Below, piece after piece: positions 4,974 to 5,486 of a DNA stretch of 5,486 nt (positions are counted from its first letter, which is position 1; every line of letters begins with the position of its first letter). The stretch is taken from NCBI GenBank assembly GCA_905216215.1, contig CAJMSZ010000072.1, forward strand, positions 1 to 5,486, in the 5' to 3' direction. This stretch comes from an uncultured bacterium (GTDB lineage Bacteria; Bacillota; Clostridia; Lachnospirales; Lachnospiraceae). The notes under the pieces are model-generated. The model had not been told where the DNA came from. It saw nothing but the letters and a program-made list of their open reading frames with translations, and searched no databases. The position numbers and the translations under genes were made by a program.

Positions 4974-5486
4974 TTACTTTACGCTGCGCTTTTTCTTCCT
5001 GCCGTAAACGGTTGTTGCGGTTACAGCGCCGCCGCTTGCAAGCAGCAGGGCAATCCAAAAAGCGAGATTGCTTGTGTCGCCGGTCTGAGGAGACTTATCA
5101 GATGTTCCCGGTTTGGTACTGGCAGGTTTTTTCTCAAGAGCAGCAATCGCATCTTCGATAGCCTTTGCCATCTTGTCTACTTCAGATTGCTCCGTAATAT
5201 TTTTACCACGGACAACAGCCTTGACAGCAGTTTCCACACCGGAGAAATCCTTGTAGTCATTCTTGTTCAGGGCATTTGCTTTGGCAATGGCTTCATCAAC
5301 CTTAGTATAATCAGCGTCCTTGTATTGCAGGGCAGCAATGGCATCTTCGATAGCTTTCGCCATTGCATCCACTTCGCTCTGCTCGGTAATATTCTTGTCA
5401 CGGACAACGGCATTCACAGCGGCTTCTACAGCAGAGAAGTCCTTGTAGTTGTCCTTGTTCAATGCGTTTGCCTTAGCAATGGCTTC
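4974..5486 (-). CDS. Sortase-anchored surface protein with FIVAR-like repeats, C-terminal part (cut by window edge)
   Basis: The last 170 residues of a larger cell-wall protein; the frame stays open to the right edge, and a TTG at 5462 is an internal Leu codon rather than a start. Residues counted from the edge: a 64-residue repeat (1-64), a second copy (65-120), a Pro/Thr/Lys linker (121-131), sorting signal SPQTG (132-136, bases 5079-5093), a hydrophobic helix (about 141-161) and the basic tail RKKKRSVK. Sortase would cleave between T and G and attach the protein to peptidoglycan; SPxTG variants are common in clostridia. The repeats (EAIAKANAL..YKDFS.VE.AV.AVVRGKNITEQSEVD.MAKAIEDAIAAL) look like FIVAR or related helical-bundle modules, which serve as stalks or ligand-binding units in Gram-positive surface proteins. 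The enzymatic or adhesive domain, if any, lies outside the window. Its G+C content is higher near the 3' end than in the exporter genes. Confidence 0.92.
   Translation of the reverse strand, partial: EAIAKANALNKDNYKDFSAVEAAVNAVVRDKNITEQSEVDAMAKAIEDAIAALQYKDADYTKVDEAIAKANALNKNDYKDFSGVETAVKAVVRGKNITEQSEVDKMAKAIEDAIAALEKKPASTKPGTSDKSPQTGDTSNLAFWIALLLASGGAVTATTVYGRKKKRSVK
5127..5486 (-). repeat. Two tandem 192-bp repeats encoding FIVAR-like modules
   Basis: One unit spans 5295-5486 and the next begins at 5294, ending about 5127 where it passes into the linker. Over 56 aligned residues I count 47 identities, and the DNA copies differ at many synonymous positions, so the duplication is not recent and the protein sequence has been held. 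The first unit begins exactly at the window edge (GAA, Glu), so more units are likely beyond it. Confidence 0.85.

Overview
This window looks like chromosome from a low-GC, Gram-positive gut-type anaerobe, most likely in the Lachnospiraceae or a related Clostridia group. That is an inference from strong AGGAGG-type ribosome binding sites, extended -10 promoters, a heterodimeric ABC exporter, a TIGR04086/YrzE-like membrane protein and a sortase-anchored surface protein with an SPQTG signal. Every supported feature lies on the minus strand, so transcription runs from the right edge to the left edge.

From right to left, the window opens with the 3' part of a surface-protein gene (4974-5486, cut by the edge). 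It has two FIVAR-like repeats, an SPQTG sorting signal, a membrane anchor and a basic tail. A hairpin that may be its terminator follows (4928-4953). Next is a stretch of about 400 bases with no convincing protein gene (about 4570-4973). It holds a strong extended -10 promoter (4871-4900), a 5' hairpin, a stem, two interleaved inverted repeats that can form an H-type pseudoknot, and a 12-bp terminator stem ending in a T-run (4648-4728). Together these look like a free-standing structured RNA of about 217 nt. A further nested inverted repeat lies at 4581-4631.

An extremely AT-rich region (4441-4560, about 17% G+C) then carries the promoter of an operon encoding the two halves of a heterodimeric ABC exporter: 2680-4416 (degenerate ATPase site residues) and 948-2690 (catalytic residues). 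The two genes overlap by 11 nt. The degenerate motifs are distributed as in TM287/TM288-type transporters, giving one active and one inactive ATP site. After the exporter come a four-helix TIGR04086/DUF3792 membrane protein (494-865) and, from its own promoter, the N-terminal 128 residues of an M18 aminopeptidase (1-384, cut by the left edge).

The exporter pair works as one machine. The other genes have no visible functional link to it. The most unusual part of the window is the structured RNA locus between the surface-protein gene and the exporter operon.
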